From contig JAEOSR010000040.1 in NCBI GenBank assembly GCA_016840285.1, positions 1-7,334 on the forward strand: DNA of 7,334 nt. Reading direction: 5' to 3'. Under the pieces are notes generated by a model, which had not been told where the DNA came from, made no database searches, and saw only the letters and a program-made list of their open reading frames with translations. The DNA comes from Candidatus Hodarchaeota archaeon (GTDB taxonomy: Archaea > Asgardarchaeota > Heimdallarchaeia > Hodarchaeales > Hodarchaeaceae). The number at the start of each line of letters is the position of its first letter. Position 1 is the first letter of the stretch. The translations under genes and the position numbers were made by a program. Shown in pieces: positions 6,196 to 7,334 of the stretch.

Positions 6196-7334
6196 CTAAC
6201 AATCAAACCCATCAGATCGGAGCTCAAAAATATCCCTCAAAATAGCTAGTTTGGCTTTATTCTTATTTTCTGAATCGGATTCAATATAGAATTTTATTTT
6301 TGGTTCTGTTCCAGAAAATCTGATTAACACACTTGAGTCATGTTTAAAGAAAATCTTCAAACCATCTAAAAGTGATGTTTTAGAGATTTTCTTTGACCAG
6401 AGGTTTGGGAGATCGTTAATTAATTCTATCACATGGCTTCGGTCTCTATTAGAAATTTCAAAGGCTTTTCTGAGGATTTTTCGTTGGTTATATGGTACAA
6501 AAAGCTTTGAAATCTTCCTCGACTGGGAAATTTCTAGAAGTTTCAGCACAGGAAATAATCCATCAATCCATTTTCCTAATTCTGGGAATAATAACTTATT
6601 TGGTTCAGCCAAAAATATAATATGACGGTCATTCACAAAATCACGGTTTCTCCCAATTCTACTGATAATCACTTCCGCTCCTTTTTCTTCAGCAATATCA
6701 ATGGATTGTTGTGTACAATCGCTGGTTAATACAATTTTGTCCGAATTAGAATATTCTAGATGGTCACAAAAAAAATTGATTATGGCTGTCGAATTTACAA
6801 AATTACCTTGTTCATCTATTATAGCAAATCGATCACCATCTCCGTCGTGAGCAACACCAATGTCAGCTCCTTCCTCAACAACAACTCTTTTTAAGACTGA
6901 TAGATTTGCTGATGAAGGCTCACTAGGACGCCCAGGAAACGTGGGAGCGAGTTTATCATTTATTGTGAGTACATCAAAACCAAATAGTTTGAAGATTTTC
7001 GGTGAAACAAAATTAGGTACATTATTCGCACAATCTAGTACAAGTTTCATGGGATTCTCTATTGTAATATTTTTAGCAAGATGATCAATGTATTCATCAA
7101 TGTAGGTACTGGGTTTATCGTATTTCGAAGTTCCAACGTTCTTCCATAGATCTGGTGAAATCCTCCTTTGGATGCCCCTTTCAATCAAATTTTGGAGGTT
7201 TTTCTCTACTTTAGCTTCAAATTTTTCCCCACATTCCCCTCCATTAAAGAAGAATTTGAATCCATTATTGGAAGGTGGGTTGTGAGAAGCAGTCACCATT
7301 ACTCCCAATGTATTATCACTAACTGAGGTAATAA
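6196..7334 (-). CDS. Phosphohexomutase-superfamily enzyme (PMM/PGM/GlmM-like), N-terminus outside window
   Basis: This cytoplasmic phosphosugar mutase is cut by the right edge. The frame stays open to 7334 and reads VSDNTLGVMVTASHNP, so a TTG at 7308 is an internal Leu codon, not a start. About 85-90 N-terminal residues should lie beyond the window; 378 are visible. The phosphoserine loop TASHNP has its Ser codon at 7285-7287. The Mg-binding DGDGDR is at 6829-6846. The C-terminal phosphate-binding segment RFSGTEP lies near 6307-6327. The GRPSEPSSANL segment resembles archaeal GlmM-like members. Two regions have drifted. DCANN replaces the usual DC-NG-G. The sugar-specificity loop reads LAEPNKLLFPELGKWIDG where GE(P/M)SG-type sequences are usual. 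Substrate could be glucosamine-, mannose-, glucose- or pentose-phosphate. Archaeal phosphopentomutases also belong to this superfamily, which would fit nucleoside breakdown. The 200-base gap to the dNK gene leaves the operon link open. Confidence 0.9.
   Translation of the reverse strand, partial: ITSVSDNTLGVMVTASHNPPSNNGFKFFFNGGECGEKFEAKVEKNLQNLIERGIQRRISPDLWKNVGTSKYDKPSTYIDEYIDHLAKNITIENPMKLVLDCANNVPNFVSPKIFKLFGFDVLTINDKLAPTFPGRPSEPSSANLSVLKRVVVEEGADIGVAHDGDGDRFAIIDEQGNFVNSTAIINFFCDHLEYSNSDKIVLTSDCTQQSIDIAEEKGAEVIISRIGRNRDFVNDRHIIFLAEPNKLLFPELGKWIDGLFPVLKLLEISQSRKISKLFVPYNQRKILRKAFEISNRDRSHVIELINDLPNLWSKKISKTSLLDGLKIFFKHDSSVLIRFSGTEPKIKFYIESDSENKNKAKLAILRDIFELRSDGFDC

Noticed and set aside
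7306..7308. TTG that could be taken as the start of the phosphohexomutase
   Set aside because: The frame is open upstream to the window edge and encodes conserved family sequence (VSDNTLG before VMVTASHNP). The catalytic Ser would lie only about eight residues from such a start, far short of the family's usual N-terminal length.

Overview
The window looks archaeal, AT-rich, and has every recognisable gene on the minus strand. The best archaeal evidence is the binding protein at 2298-3482. It has a signal peptide but no lipobox cysteine, and it ends in PGF(E) + hydrophobic segment + RRR, the layout of a PGF-CTERM (archaeosortase) sorting signal. Archaeal-style TATA-like boxes and T-tracts between genes agree with this. 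I lean towards an Asgard-type archaeon because of the protein style and the presence of both TK1-type and dNK-type deoxynucleoside kinases. That placement is inference; another mesophilic archaeal lineage is possible.

Layout in transcription order (right to left): a phosphohexomutase-superfamily gene cut by the right edge (6196 to >7334); a 200-base gap with a candidate promoter; a dNK-family deoxynucleoside kinase (5333-5995); a TK1-type thymidine kinase (4665-5261); a PfkB/ribokinase-family kinase (3672-4625); a 189-base regulatory gap containing a perfect 11-bp inverted repeat; a BMP/PnrA-type nucleoside-binding protein (2298-3482); a 92-base gap with a T-tract; a double-domain ABC ATPase (625-2205); and the first permease of the same transporter (613 to <1), cut by the left edge. 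Gaps between adjacent genes, from the dNK gene to the permease, are 71, 39, 189, 92 and 11 bases.

Read together, this is a nucleoside uptake and salvage locus. A surface-anchored BMP protein would capture nucleosides. The Nup/Yuf/Rns-type ABC transporter would import them. Three kinases of different folds would trap them as monophosphates: TK1 for thymidine/deoxyuridine, dNK for purine deoxynucleosides and/or deoxycytidine, and PfkB for a ribonucleoside or ribose. The phosphomutase may belong to a neighbouring unit; a link to pentose phosphates is only a possibility.

Three genes in a row (PfkB kinase, BMP protein, ATPase) appear to start with TTG, each preceded by a clear Shine-Dalgarno sequence. 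The mutase has no start codon inside the window. No RNA genes, mobile elements, CRISPR arrays or believable plus-strand genes were seen.
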